NCBI RefSeq assembly: GCF_000143415.4
Contig: NW_003314295.1
Location: 747,038-811,037, forward strand
DNA length: 64,000 nucleotides
Reading direction: 5' to 3'
DNA from: Selaginella moellendorffii
Lineage: Eukaryota; Streptophyta; Lycopodiopsida; Selaginellales; Selaginellaceae
The position numbers and the translations under genes are program-made. Positions 8,860-20,700 of this stretch are shown piece by piece (the first letter of the stretch is position 1; each line of letters begins with the position of its first letter). The notes beneath the pieces are model-generated. The model was given only the letters and a program-made list of their open reading frames with translations. It was not told where the DNA came from and did not search any database.

Positions 8860-11146
8860 TTATATGGTGACGACTATCTGCTTCTCTTCCGGCTCTGGTA
8901 TATCGTCTCGCTGCTGCTGCTGGTCCTCCTTTGCATGATCTGATGCTCCATCTCCGAGGTTCTTGTTCTGGAGAGCGACGAAATCCTGCTTCAGTTTGCT
9001 AATCTGCTCCAGAGCAGCCTCCAGCTTGTTCTCAATCTTTTGTTTGTTCTTCATCAGCGATTCTATCATTTCTTGGTTGTTGACCTCGATCTCCGACGCG
9101 CAGGAATGCCTTGCTGATGTCGGCACTGGCTTGTTGACGAACTCCACAACTTTGAGGTCACTTGGAAGAAAAGGACGCTGTTGTTGCTGTGGTCGTTGCA
9201 TGGCTTCCTCCGTTTGTGGAGGCTGAAGTTTCCTGTAATAGCAGAGAAGTTATTGAGGCGCGAAAAGAAAGAGAGAAATGAAAAACTTACGACAGCTGAA
9301 GCTGGACGGGACGAGTTCCTTTCTGGGTGGCGAATCTTTCTTCGCGGGGCTTTACCGCTGATCAAGCGGCTCCAGAAGGTGCGTAGTCGAGATGCCTTTT
9401 CAATCTTGAAACCTGTTTGGAGCTGGAAGTATAGTGGCAAGTAAACACCAGAAAGTTTCAAGACTTGAAGTTACCAGATTGCTGTGCCGAAAGACGTGTC
9501 CACCATAAGTTATTAGAAAGTTCAGTCCACGATGCTAAGCGCTCACAATGCTAATTCCCTGACAATCCAGAGTCAAGCTTGCAAAACCAGAAAACATATC
9601 GTACATCGTTTGCCAAGGGCGAGTTTGGTGAAACAGTCATAATAACAGCCCACGTTTGGGTCGGGAGAGTTCCAATAATTTCTGCAAAGCCCAAAGTTTA
9701 GATGCGATTTGCCAAGAAAAATCTGCATTTACCTTTATCGCTGTATTCTCCTCCTACAATGTACCACCTGTGGCCAACAATTACACTCGCATGACCAGCA
9801 CGAGGAACGACGTTGCCTCTCGGCTTCGTTGCAACCCATTCCATCTATAGATTTTGAAGATCAGAGCATGAAGAAACAGGACAACGGACTTACCGCACGT
9901 AGATCTAGCTAAGATAAGAAGTTCTTGATTTCCACCAAAAATCCACAGGTAACGCCCGCCGTAGCATGCAGCAGTATGACATTTCCTTGGACAAGGCTTT
10001 GAGCCACTGCATCAAGGAAACACAAGGGTCAGTGAGTGGTAGGAAGAGACAATGGAAAGCTGTACATGGTGCTGCAAGGAAGCCATGAAAACGTTTTGAG
10101 ATCCAGATTGAATATCATTTCTCAGCTGGCCTCTGGCATCCTCGCCACCAAACATAATCGGCATGGAACCAACATGAACGATGCTGTGGCCGATGCGAGC
10201 CATCTGCAAGGTGATAAACCGTTAGTCATTCTGGACAAATGTTAAGGAGCACATACCGGTATTTCTCCACCCACGTCAAGCTTTCGTGTTTCCAGTTCAA
10301 AAGCAATGACTGCAGGTTTGAGCGCTTGGTTAAATTGTTTATAGAACTACTGCTAGCAAACCTTCCAAGATCTTCTTCATCGGTTCTAATGGCCTCCAAG
10401 AACAAGCAGCTTCTTCTCCCAGAACACCTGCAAAAAATGCTCGTAAAAACAAAAGGTATAGTTCGAGACTGACACTACCAAGCTATGGCCGGCACAATGA
10501 GGGCCAGGATACCCCAGTTCCGGAACCCATAAACTCCATTCCCTCCATTCACCCGTAACCGTATTTAGTTCCTGTTAAGTAGAGGATTAATTTGAGCAAT
10601 AGAAACACTTGATTGGTACCTGGACGTCGTTTAACAAGCTCCAGAAAATGCCACCCACAACGAACATTCTTCGACCTACCATTGCCGCATGCTACAGAAA
10701 ATACGCCAGAAAAACTAAGCAACAGCACAAGATAGAAAAATCACACCTTGGAACGACATATCGGTGACTGTCCTGTTACTTGAAGTTTGTACCATGAGTG
10801 CTCATATTTAATCATGTCAAGGGACTTGATAAACAGGTTTTCTTCGTCTAAGGCAGCATGGTGCTTCCGGTACTAGTAATTTGTAAGATCAGTATCAACT
10901 AAAAGAGGAAAAAAAAAATGAAAAGAAATGAGAGAGCACCTTATAGGTAAACCATGGTACGCAGTGCACTTGACTGTAGTGCTTGCATCGGCAGCTGCAG
11001 TGAGACGGAGTTGGACTGGCACCGCTGCTACCAGTGACAAACTGGCAAACACTATCATCACTTCTCCGTGGCAAGGCCCAAGGAGCTTCCGGGATGAGAT
11101 CCAAGGGACTGCCCGGTGCACCATAATACAGATCAGTGTTGCTCAT
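8860..11146 (-). pseudogene. Kelch-repeat protein related to acyl-CoA-binding protein ACBP4/5, probably disabled
   Basis: The kelch blocks resemble those of plant ACBP4/5 in order: WYKLQVTGQSPICRSK (10747-10872), HAAMVGRRMFVVGG (10620-10691), LNTVTGEWREW (10479-10571), WEKKLLVLGGH (10362-10427), IAFELETRKLDVGGEIP (10257-10309), MARIGHSIVHV with IMFGGED (below 10203), HTAACYGGRYLWIFGGN (below 10005), VPRAGHASVIVGHRWYIVGG, and TLPTQTWAVIMTV near 9650. A coiled-coil tail (IENKLEAALEQISKLKQD) closes it. The N-terminal exon (10940-11146, start MSNTDLYYGAPG) has no acyl-CoA-binding domain. At about 10388-10391 one base appears missing, putting the GGH block out of frame with the next, and the third-repeat exon runs into stops. 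Either the gene is newly broken or my splice choices there are wrong. Confidence 0.6.
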
Positions 11147-11169
11147 AGCTGCGGGTGATGAATCTTGCA

Positions 11170-12460
11170 GCTTGATACTGCTTCAAATGAAAACCAATGC
11201 CAGGCACGTGATGTATTTGAATGGAGACAGTTTCTGACGACGTCCACAAGGCTGGAAAAATGAACGGCCGGTGAGCCTTTCAAAGCATTTCAATGTGCTG
11301 ATCCTAACCAATTTAGAAATATTACATATGTCAATCGAAAATTTTTAAAATAAAGAAAATATATAAAATATCAAAGAAAATTAACTGTTACTGTATAATA
11401 TTGCAAATTATTATATAATTTTTAAGATTTTTCCTTAATAAGAACAGATAAATACTTTGTAAAAGAAATTACTTTATAATCAAGAATGAAAAATATTTAT
11501 CATAAGATTTTTTATTTCTCACACAAGTGTTATATGTCTTAAGAAACAGAGAATATATTTAATTTATATAATTATTTAATAAAGCTACTTTTTAATAAAA
11601 GAAACTAGATACTCACAATACCTCTATAATATTTTCTCAAAAATATTATTTTAGTTTATTTTGCTATTTACAGTTTCAAAATTAAATCTTTGTTTCAAAA
11701 TTTTAAACATTTTAATATTCATGGTTATCAAAGGAAACATTACTTCTTCTTGAAATTATTTTTTATTTACCCTTTGTTCATCATATTGAAAAAGCTAATT
11801 ATTTTTGCAAATAAAATTATTTTCATGAAATAAAAAATAGCATTAATTATTTTTCTGTTTTATTTTGCAGATCAGCACTTCCAAGTGTGATATACTTGAA
11901 AATTAGTCATATATTAAAACATGGGACATTTGGTATCTTTTTCTTTTTATTAAGCTTTGTTATGCTTGCAATTTTTAATTTCAGAATTTCAAACTTCCAA
12001 GTATATTGAATTTTTTAAGACTTTGTATTTGAACTTTAGCAGGTAATACTTTCCCTTGTTTTTTGATAAACATAATTTATTTTTGCATAACTGATTACAA
12101 TTTTAGGATTTACCACAATTTTTGAAGTGTTGTCATTTTTTTAATGTTATACTCCTTTTTAAAACATTTTTTATAAATTTTTGATTTGTAAATTTTAAGA
12201 AAATTTTGTATTACATATAAAATATTTTACAAATATTGTCATCACCCTTGCTTTTATAGTTACTTATATATTTCTAGTCAATTTTAACTATATTTAATCA
12301 ACTCTTTTACTATCAATTTTACTAAATTTTATATATAGATTTTATATAAAGTTTTTCTAAAGTAATTAGATTTTTAAATTTTAGTTTGAAAGAGTTTTTA
12401 GTTTGTGTTTTTAAAGTAAATTATTTTACTTGAACATTTGTTTAATCTTAAATATTCAAT
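11170..12460. other. Very AT-rich intergenic block
   Basis: About 1.2 kb from 11290 to 12460 is dominated by A and T runs with no frame longer than a few dozen codons. No terminal repeats, target-site duplication or transposase motif are visible. It is bounded by two minus-strand genes and is unlike the more GC-balanced DNA on both sides. It could be old transposon remains or an AT-rich nuclear repeat. Confidence 0.5.
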
Positions 12461-12465
12461 TAAGA

Positions 12466-14135
12466 TTAACCACTCACATCTTGCTCAAAATTGAGTTTTG
12501 CTAAATCCACCCAAGTCTGCCAAGCACTAGGCTCAAACAAAACAAAATGGATCTACAAAAACGAAAACAGGAAAGTTCAAGCAAGATAGAAGGAGAACAA
12601 AATAAAGGATCACTCACCTCTGAAAAGCCCTCAGAATTTTCTTTGATGGTATTCAACGAGATCTTGGCAGCGTCGTCCAATGGATATCTGCATAACATTC
12701 ATTCAATCATCGAGGATTTAAACAAGGAAGCTTTTACCCGTAGATCCCACAGGAGATGGCCGGGAATGCGATGTACTTGACGCCCTTCTCCCTTGCAAGC
12801 TTTATCGAGTTCCTGAGCAAAAAAAACAGCAAAGCTTCATTATTCTTTTTTCTTTTCTCACTTACCTGTAAGCACTTGCAAGATAAGAAGCACAGTCATC
12901 TTTCACTTCCTTGTCATAAACCGGGCCTACGGTGTGGATAATCCGCCGCACAGGCAGCTGGAAGCCCCTGGAAAAAAACTTCAATCAAGAACAAAATGAA
13001 AAAGAGGAGTACCAAGAAGAAAACTTACGGTGTCTCCACGGCCATTCCAACGCCACAACGAACACCACCGTGGCTAGGCAAGTCCCTACAAGCACGGAGT
13101 AGCTCTCCTCCAGCGGCACGATGGATCGCTGCAAGAAAAGAAAGAAAGAACTGTCTTACGATCGATCAAACACTAAAGCTTTGGAAGAAAAGAAAAAAAG
13201 GAAAAGAAACCTTACGAACCTCCGTCCACTCCACCGCCTCCCATCATTAGCTCGTTGGCCGCATTCACGATGGCATCCGACTCTCCATCAATCTTCCACT
13301 TTGTGATATCCCCTCGCTGGAGGACGAGCTTGCATTCTCCGGAAGGGAGCTTGAACTTGAGCACCTGGGGAAGGAGATCCGGCTGCGAAGAGCTGGAGAA
13401 GGACCTCATGGCTGCCTTGGAGCGTTTAGTAGTCGCCACCCCTTCACCACTAGAGAGGAAGCCACGCTTCCCACATGAAAAGGAAAGCCCCATTGTGGAC
13501 GTGGACAAAGAGTTTTTAACTATTTGTTCTTCCTCGCTTTGGTAGCGTTTTCTCGCTAGCCGAGCAGTGAGAAGAAGATCTCCTCCTCCTCCTCCTCCTC
13601 CTCCTTCTTCATAGTTTTTCACCGATCTAGCCGTCCTTCGCTCGAGGAGGTGATGATCCACGCTGCCAAACTGGAGCTCCTCCAGGCTTGCTGGAAGAAG
13701 AGAGGGAGCAAGCTGCTGGATCATGCCATCTTGCTGAGATTTTTCCAGGCTTTTGGCCTGGATGGAGACCATTTCCATGGTGCCAAACTGGAAAACGTCA
13801 AAGCTGCCGAACTGGAACTTCCAGTTTGCGAGAAGAGGCTCGCCGCGCTTGTCCCGATCGTGCCGGGTGATTGCCGCTGCCACTCTGTGTGAATCCCGGC
13901 GCTGGAAAGAGCTGCTGTGGATGTGGATCCATTCTTGCGCGGCATTGATCGCGGCCACGTCCATTGGAGCAGCAAAATGCCTGGAAGATCGAAGAGGAGG
14001 ATTCTTTTCGCTCACCAGAGATCTTGAATCGCCGCGGCTGGAGATACTCCTGGAAATGTGGGGTGACCTCGAGAATCTAGCAACAGACCCCAAAAATAAT
14101 TTCCAGCGCCTCATCGTCTCATCCAACACCAACAT
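12466..14135 (-). CDS. Macro-domain (ADP-ribose-binding) protein, canonical loop
   Basis: Six exons fit: 13220-14135, 13029-13128, 12866-12967, 12738-12812, 12618-12687 and 12466-12552, giving about 449 residues. The macro domain fills the C-terminal 180 residues: LVLQRGDITKWKIDGESDAI, then VNAANELMMGGGGVDGAIHR, GFQLPVRRIIHTVGPVYD, VKYIAFPAISCGIYGYPLDD, and IHFVLFEPSAWQTWVD. The NAAN and glycine-rich GVDGAIH loop with Asn and Asp is the ligand-binding and hydrolase signature of MacroD-type proteins, so ADP-ribosyl hydrolysis or ADP-ribose binding is likely. The N-terminal 260 residues are not conserved. They begin arginine- and serine-rich, like an organelle targeting peptide, and include a run of eight glycines encoded by a (CTC)n tract at 13581-13605. 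An alternative start lies at Met8. Neighbours: divergent from the SNARE gene, with 48 bp between start codons. Confidence 0.85.
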
Positions 14136-14183
14136 TCCCTCCCCTGTTCTAGGGCAAAAGGGTTAGGGTTCTTCGCGACAACG

Positions 14184-14768
14184 ATGGCGTTTAGCGGGAG
14201 CGCTAGCAATTCCAGGTGATTCTCTCTCGCTCTCTCTCGCTCTCTCCTCATTGTCTAGATCCGATCGTCCAGGCAGAGGCAGAGCTCCAATCGGCTGCCA
14301 CAGCGGGAGGAACACGTCCAGCTCCGGATCGATCCCGTCCACGGCGATCTCGACGATCACGTCCAGGATCTCCACCAGCGAGTGGTCCTCTTGAAGAATG
14401 TAAGGGTTTGGATCAATCAAGAGAAGATTCTCACGACCGATCTCCACAGGTTGCGAAGGAAATCGAGCAGGAAACGAAGTACCAAAATGACCTTCTCAAT
14501 CAGCTGGTATAATCGTTTGATCTATCATAGCTCTCTCTTTTCTTCGATGATATCTTCTTTTTTATTTGGCTCTTATCTTTCTTCCTTTTTTCGTTCTTCA
14601 TTCTCCTAGGAAGAAACGATGGCCAAGGCTGGTGCTGGGCTCAAGAACAGCATGAACAGACTATCCAGAGCGATGGCACAACATAGCTCCAACCACGTCC
14701 TCCACGTCGTCATGTTTGCTCTGGTTTGCTTCTTCTTTGTATACCTCTGGTCTCGATTTTCCAGATAG
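14184..14768 (+). CDS. Bet1-like SNARE
   Basis: Four exons, 14184-14215, 14273-14399, 14450-14506 and 14610-14768, give a 124-residue tail-anchored protein. RIDPVHGDLDDHVQDLHQRV starts the SNARE helix. An exon join restores LKN-VAKEIEQETKYQNDLLNQL, which includes the central Gln of a Q-SNARE (Qc). The helix continues EETMAKAGAGLKNSMNRLS, and the protein ends in a single membrane anchor (VVMFALVCFFFVYLW) and SRFSR. Bet1/Sft1-like proteins act in ER-Golgi and intra-Golgi vesicle fusion. The length matches the family (about 120-130). The first intron uses the AG at 14272 and not the one at 14258, because only that keeps the frame. The intron carries a TCTC repeat. The start is 48 bp from that of the divergent macro gene, so a shared promoter is likely. 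Confidence 0.85.
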
Positions 14769-14901
14769 TAACAACTGATCTTCTTCTTTGCAATCGATCG
14801 ATCACATCTTGCTTTGAGGTAAAGGAAGGTCTTTCCATTCCAAGAAATTTTCTAAAGATGTTACAACACACAGGTTATAAATCCAAAGACTTATAGCTGC
14901 T

Positions 14902-15270
14902 CTAGTGCCGCTCCACCACTGCTCCCAAGCTGTCCGTGACGAAGAACCTCAGCGTCCTGGGGTTGACAACCTCCAGCGTGCACAGATCCCCGATCCTCAT
15001 CTTGTAGTGCTTGACGATGGCCGACCAGCCCTGTGTGAGCATCCGCTTCCTCGCCACAATCCACCTCATTTCCCATTCTTTGCCGGCTCTGTCAACCAGC
15101 TTCACCATGCACGTCTGTGGCGGAAGCCACCGCAACGCAAACGCCTTCTCGATCGTCTGGAGGAACCAAAGTCAGGCAAAGGAGACGAAAAGAGCGACTC
15201 TTACCAGTCGAGAGTAGGGAGCGACGTTGGTCGTCCGGATGGGAATGGTTATCCTCGGCAGTGGAGTTGT

Positions 15271-15338
<68 letters not shown>

Positions 15339-16439
15339 TAGCAGCGGTAGCATCAGACGCAGCAGCAATTTGAGGCTTGGTCTCCAAAACGTTCACTGGA
15401 TTCTCCGGCTCGGCAACAGGAGTATCGGGTGCCGTGACAGCAGGATTCTCCACCACGCCAGTGTTATTCGTAACGTCCGGCTCCGGTGTAGCAGTGTTGG
15501 CAGCAGCAGCCGCCTCGATGGCGGAGACAGAAATAAAGACCTTGAAGTTCTTCCTCTCGGTTTTCAGCACCAGGTGTATTCCTGCTTCCTCCGCGGCACC
15601 TTGTCCTCCAGACATATCGATCTCTAGCGGGTCCTGTGCTGTTCCCAGTGACTGCCTTCGCTCTGCTCTTTCCGGGGTTACCATCTCGCTGGCTGGTGTT
15701 ACTGGTGTTGCTGCTGCTACCGGTGCAGCATGAACTTCATCATCCTCCAACCGAGCAGCTTTCCTTGGAGGACCATGCTGGAGCTCTTGCTCCTGGGCAG
15801 TCCTCTTCCTCAGTTCAAACTGATCTTCCGACTCTGGAGCTGGAGAAGTGGCAGTCGCAGGTGCAGTAGCAGCAGCAGCTGCAGCAGTCGGATCTTCCAC
15901 AAACTTTGAGGCTACAGTTTCTTCTTCCACGCCCGGCATCACGGTCTCTGCAACAGCCGACTCCACCTCCGGCTGCTCCTGCTTCACCTTGACATTCCGC
16001 CTGGCATCCGAGTCCTCCCCCGCCCGCGTTATCTTCACCGAGAAGAGGCTGGGACTGAGCATGGTGAACATCACCTGGTCGTCGATCTCGAGCTCGTTGT
16101 CCCTCGCAAAAGCAGTCCACCCGGGCCCCCGAAACGCATACGTGGAGCTCTTCAGCACCGCAACCTTCACCACCCATTTCTTGTGGGAGTTGATCTTGAG
16201 CACCGCTTCGCTGGCCAGCTTGCCGCGCTGCTCGTCGTGAAACTCCTTTGGAATAGGCTGTGGCGCGGCATCACAAGTTAGTTCGTCTTCTAGAGATCGA
16301 GAGAGCTTACCAGGCATCCCGGGTAGTCCTTTGATACCGCTACTCGAGTGATCGTCTTTGTGAAACACGGCAGTGTGCCGATCTTGGAACCCATCTCACT
16401 CTCCCAGTCTCTAAGTCTCTCCGAGTCCCACAGGACCAT
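14902..16439 (-). CDS. B3-domain DNA-binding protein (REM-like), two B3 domains and a poly-Ala tract
   Basis: Three exons, 16311-16439, 15205-16257 and 14902-15156, give about 478 residues. The first B3 domain spans roughly residues 20-120: CFTKTITRVAVSKDYPG, PIPKEFHDEQRG, WVVKVAVLKSSTYAFRGPGW and DDQVMFTMLSPSLFSV. The middle region is acidic and Pro/Ala-rich. It includes a bipartite-looking basic stretch (GPPRKAARLEDDE) and a long alanine run coded by GCA repeats at 15268-15345. The second B3 domain is C-terminal: PYSRL joined to TIEKAFALRWLPP, TCMVKLVDRAGKEWEMRW and IGDLCTLEVVNPRTLRFFV. REM-type B3 proteins are plant nuclear factors, and tandem B3 domains are usual for them. A shorter start at Met16 (16394) is possible. 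Target genes cannot be inferred. Confidence 0.85.
15268..15345. repeat. GCA/AGC trinucleotide microsatellite
   Basis: About 26 near-uninterrupted AGC-type triplets with occasional AGT changes lie inside the coding exon of the B3 gene, where they encode a poly-alanine run. Such tracts vary in length by slippage, and changes stay in frame. Confidence 0.95.
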
Positions 16440-16519
16440 TACCCTTCCTCGGCTCACTCTAAAAACCTAACAGCAAAAAGGAAGTCTCTACTCTACCTCT
16501 CACCTCCCTGTTTCCTAGC

Positions 16520-17746
16520 TTAACTATCGGAACCACGACCTCTTTTCTCGCCCCTTCTCTTTTCTCTAGCAGCCTCTTCCTCCCTCCGTCTATAATCACC
16601 TCGATATCGTCCTCGCTGTGGAGTGGCCTCCGGCTGCGAGCTTCGAGCGTTTCCCAGTCCACCACCGAGTCTCTTTGGAAGCCAGTCCTTGACCGTCCTG
16701 CCTCTCTCAACGTCTACGAGAATTCGGCGGTTGTCAATCTTGGTTCCATCAGCGTGCTTGTAAGCATCTGCAATGAAGGGAAAAAGAAAAGAAAACGTTT
16801 AGCTTGCTGTGTTGTGCGCGAAGAGAAAACGAAACCCACTTTTCATGTCTTGGCTGTGGTAGAATTCCACGAAGGCGTATCCGCGGGGCTTGTCAGTGTG
16901 CTTATCGTGGACAAGGCGTACCTAAGGAAAGAATCTTAGAGACACTGCGAAGGAGAAAAGAAAGAAAAGACTCACCTGGCTAGCTATAGAGAGAGACAAG
17001 AGACCTCATTTGAGAAGCATGAACTGGACTGAGACACACCATCTTTAGGACCAAAGGCAAAAAAAATAAAAAATTCATGCACTTACCACCATGCTCGCAC
17101 TCAAGCCATGGTACTTACCCTTTTAACCGGACCATACCGTTCGAATTCACGCTGTAGCCGGTGCTCGGTTGTGTCGTAGCTCTGGAAAGCTAAATGGTAA
17201 AACGGATATGACAAAAAAAACGATGAGAAAACTTACAAGCTTGCCGATGAAAAGCGTCTTGTATGGATCACCTCGAGCATTGGGATCGGAACGAGGATCA
17301 TCTGGAAAGATCACGAGTGATGGTACCGAAAGGAAAAAAGAAAAAGGAAGAAAGAAAGAACGCAAGTGAACTTACACTTTGGAATCTCTTCGGCCAATTT
17401 CTCCTTTCCCTTCTCCAAGCGAGCGGCATTCACTCTCGCCCTTCTTTCGGCGGTGGTCTCCACTTTCGCCTGGGATTCCTGATCATCGATCGATAGGTTC
17501 TCAAAACAGCTGACGAATTGCGCGATGCCAGTGTAGGGAGGCAATTCTTTCTTCTCGATCGGCTCCTTGTACTCCACCGGGGGCGGAGGATCGAACAGCC
17601 GCAGCAAATTTGGGGTTAATCCAGTCGGATGACTCTTGGCCAGCTGAAAAGGAGATCAAATCAAAGAGCGTAAAAAAGATAGAACTTACCTGCTTCAAAT
17701 GCTTCACATGTGGCGAGTCCTCTTTCCTCTGCCTGGGCTTGCCCAT
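16520..17746 (-). CDS. U1-70K: U1 small nuclear ribonucleoprotein 70 kDa
   Basis: Six exons, 17690-17746, 17376-17643, 17237-17301, 17119-17181, 16840-16921 and 16520-16767, give 260 residues. The N-terminal U1-70K signature is clear: [33 protein letters not shown] and [18 protein letters not shown]. The RRM follows, with RNP2 (LFIGKL) and RNP1 (RGYAFVEF), then [15 protein letters not shown] and RRLGGGLG. The protein binds stem-loop I of U1 snRNA and contacts SR proteins at 5' splice sites. The C-terminal tail is short ([19 protein letters not shown], ending GRGSDS), compared with the long RS tails of about 430-residue angiosperm forms. The intron between exons 4 and 5 is 197 nt, far longer than the others, and carries extra splice-like sites (see finding). 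The start is the only in-frame ATG upstream of the conserved block. Confidence 0.93.
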
Positions 17747-17759
17747 TGCTCTAGAACAC

Positions 17760-20700
17760 GACGAACCCTAAATATCAGAGCGTTTTAGAAGGCGCTCCAA
17801 CGGCTACGATGATTTTCCTACTCAACGGCCACGATGCCCTCATACATTGTAAGAGAGGCAAGTCCGTGAATAGCTAGAAAAATAAAAAAAAGTAGAAAGA
17901 GAACCTCCTTAGATCAAACTCTTGCATCCTCCTCAAGGCGATATCTTATGTTCGTTTCGTGGCTGCCAAGTGGAGAGCCTGTACGGCACATCAAACCATA
18001 TCCACTACCAAGTTTTTAGGTTCAGACATTGAACGCTAATGTCAAATGTTTGAAAGTTGTTTTTCATTTTCTTTCTTCATTTGATCTAGATCTTGGGTTA
18101 GTAGATCTTATCATACCTTACAGCTTGATCACGAAGTTGCAAAATTTAACTTTTGGATGCAATCAATTTTATTTTAGTGCCATATGCAACATTAGTGCAA
18201 GCTCACAAATTCATCTTTTCTTGATAGATCTTAACTGAATTGCTCTGCTGAGTGTTTGCATGAGAACTTTAGAGTGATGTTTTGCAATTTCCTCCCACAT
18301 TAGTTTATTTTGAGTGGGGAAGAGGTTTCTAGAGCTTCTTGCAGATAAACCTAAAGAAAAGTTAAATAAGTGATGGCCACATTTGTCTGCTCTCAGCAGA
18401 GACGAACAACATGTGTTTTCTGAAACAAGTGAGTGTTTAATAAACTCACTCCCAAAATACAATTGCTTACTCGTGGACGAACGCTATGGATTTGTACACT
18501 ACAGAGCAGAAAAGAAATTTAACATAAGATGAAACGACAGTGTAGATCAGAGCTAACAACCAGTCCCGCAACATAGTCTTCCACACAGCAAACATAGCCC
18601 GGTATTGTTTTGCAACGCAATCAGTAGTATCTACATAGAAAAAAGGAAACATAGGACGGTCTTATGGAACAAGTAAAGAAAGACTTTGAAGGACAGTAGA
18701 GTCATCAGTTGGAAAGCCACTGCTCCCACAGCTCTTAGAACAATGGAGAAGCTTTGTGAGCCTGTTTCACGCTGAAGACTGTGGCACCACTTGAAAACGA
18801 CTGCCACCTCCAAGGTATCATGAAATCTAGAATGCAAATGCCCTTACTATATGCATGTCCTTTTCCTCTCCCCTCACAAAGTGCCACATGGCATGCTAGG
18901 CACCATCCAATAAAAATGTCCCATTAACAAACCGAACCAATGGAAATTCAAGTGTTGAAGCCACAGAACCCTTTGTTATCACATCTGGATCAGAGTTTAG
19001 AGAATGTAGCAGAATAGAATTGAAGAGATAGTCAATGAGGTAAAATATTACTCTAAACATATTGGATTATACAGCTAGAAGGTGCAGTGTTGTACTGAGT
19101 GGTTGCTGGATTTGCCATTGCAAACAAATCAATTAAGCTTAACTTAATTTTTTTATCTCACAGTTTTCACTTTTGCCCTAAAGAATTGGAGTCAGAAGTT
19201 TATTTAGTATTTGTGTTGAGATCAGTGTATTTCTCTGGGAAGATACCCTCCACTCCCGTAGAACAACCATTACAGTAGTGCATATGGTAGCACCCACTGT
19301 AGTAGGTGCTACTGCCCACCATATATTTGCAAAATACAATGTTCTCTCCTTTTGCTCTATGAAAAGTAGATTAGTATATAGATTTTTTTAGAGAAAAACC
19401 TTGAGTTTTACCTCTTTTGAAGTGATTAATTAGTTTTTTTATGTCACAAGGCTTTTTAATTTGAATGATTGAGCTGATTGTGATCTTGACTATAGATGAA
19501 TATGGAATGAGGGCAACTTGTGAACATATAATATTATATGAGGTGGAAATAGGCCGATTTGATGCTAAGTGAAGTTATTTTTGTATATTAAAAAGAAGCT
19601 CATCTTTTATTATATGTAGGATATCATATTTCAAATTGAAGACAATAGTTTAATAGTTTTGCACTCTATTAAGATTATATTGAGTTGCAATTATTAGGTT
19701 GGTTGGTATTGTTATTTTGAGTGATAATGAATTTTTCTTAAACTTTGATTTTTTATGTCATTTTTTTTATTAGTGTTTTAGCTTCACATTAGATCTTGAA
19801 AATGGTTGAATAAGAGTGTTAATGCAATATAGATATCTGAAGATATAGTCGTCAAGATCAAGCCTTGGATGTTCATTTTATATTTTTATGGATGTTAGTG
19901 TTAAATTTGGAGATATGGCCATAATATTCAATGCTTAAGCATGCTATTGGGTCATAGAATTTGTATTACTTTTTTAAGGTATATTTTCCATTAAATGTAT
20001 TGATAGTGATTGTAACTTGTAGAAAACTTATAGTCTTTTCATGTGGTTTGGTTGTGATCCTCTCTTCTTTCACCTCTAAGTATTCTAGCATGTAAACTTG
20101 TTTTATATTTTCTGACCTTCTTGGGCTAAAGGTCCATTGATAACAAACAGTCACCTATATATCTTGAGATTTGTATAGATACATGCTATTGCATTTGTTA
20201 GCCATCGAAACATTCATTTATATGCTATTGCATTTGTTAGCCATCGAAACATTCATTTATATGATTTATATGTGTCCATGAAATATGGGAATGTATTCTT
20301 TTCAATATGATCCTATTGTGGGAGTAATGTTATGATTTTATTGCTTAAAGTGGATCATAAAACCTCAATGTCTCCTCCTGAAGGAGAGTTGAAACCCCAC
20401 CATGAGCAAATACTTCATATTAGTTCCTCCCATTTTCTACAAATTTCTATAACCACAACAATTGTTTTTAGTTGGGCATGTATTGCCCAAATACAGCCGC
20501 TTAAACAAGTACCCCAGGTGGAATATGGTTAAAGCTGCAACGAATTTTGGTTGCCATTTTTCTAGAATGAATAATGCCGATATCCATGGTAAGGACATGG
20601 TTGAATTCGTCATTAATAAAGTATGTGAGCCAGGGAACTTTTAGGCATCTACATACAATTTCTAAGTTAGAAAATTGGAAGTCGGTGAAGAACTCTGGTA

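Noticed and set aside
14218-14248. Regulatory meaning of the TCTC repeat near the SNARE start
   Set aside because: It lies in the first intron and is a simple microsatellite-like pyrimidine tract; nothing beyond splicing context can be supported.
15172-15627. Plus-strand frames across the GCA repeat, with long Ser runs
   Set aside because: They are antisense shadows of the B3 gene; the repeat is open in all frames because trinucleotide repeats lack stops.
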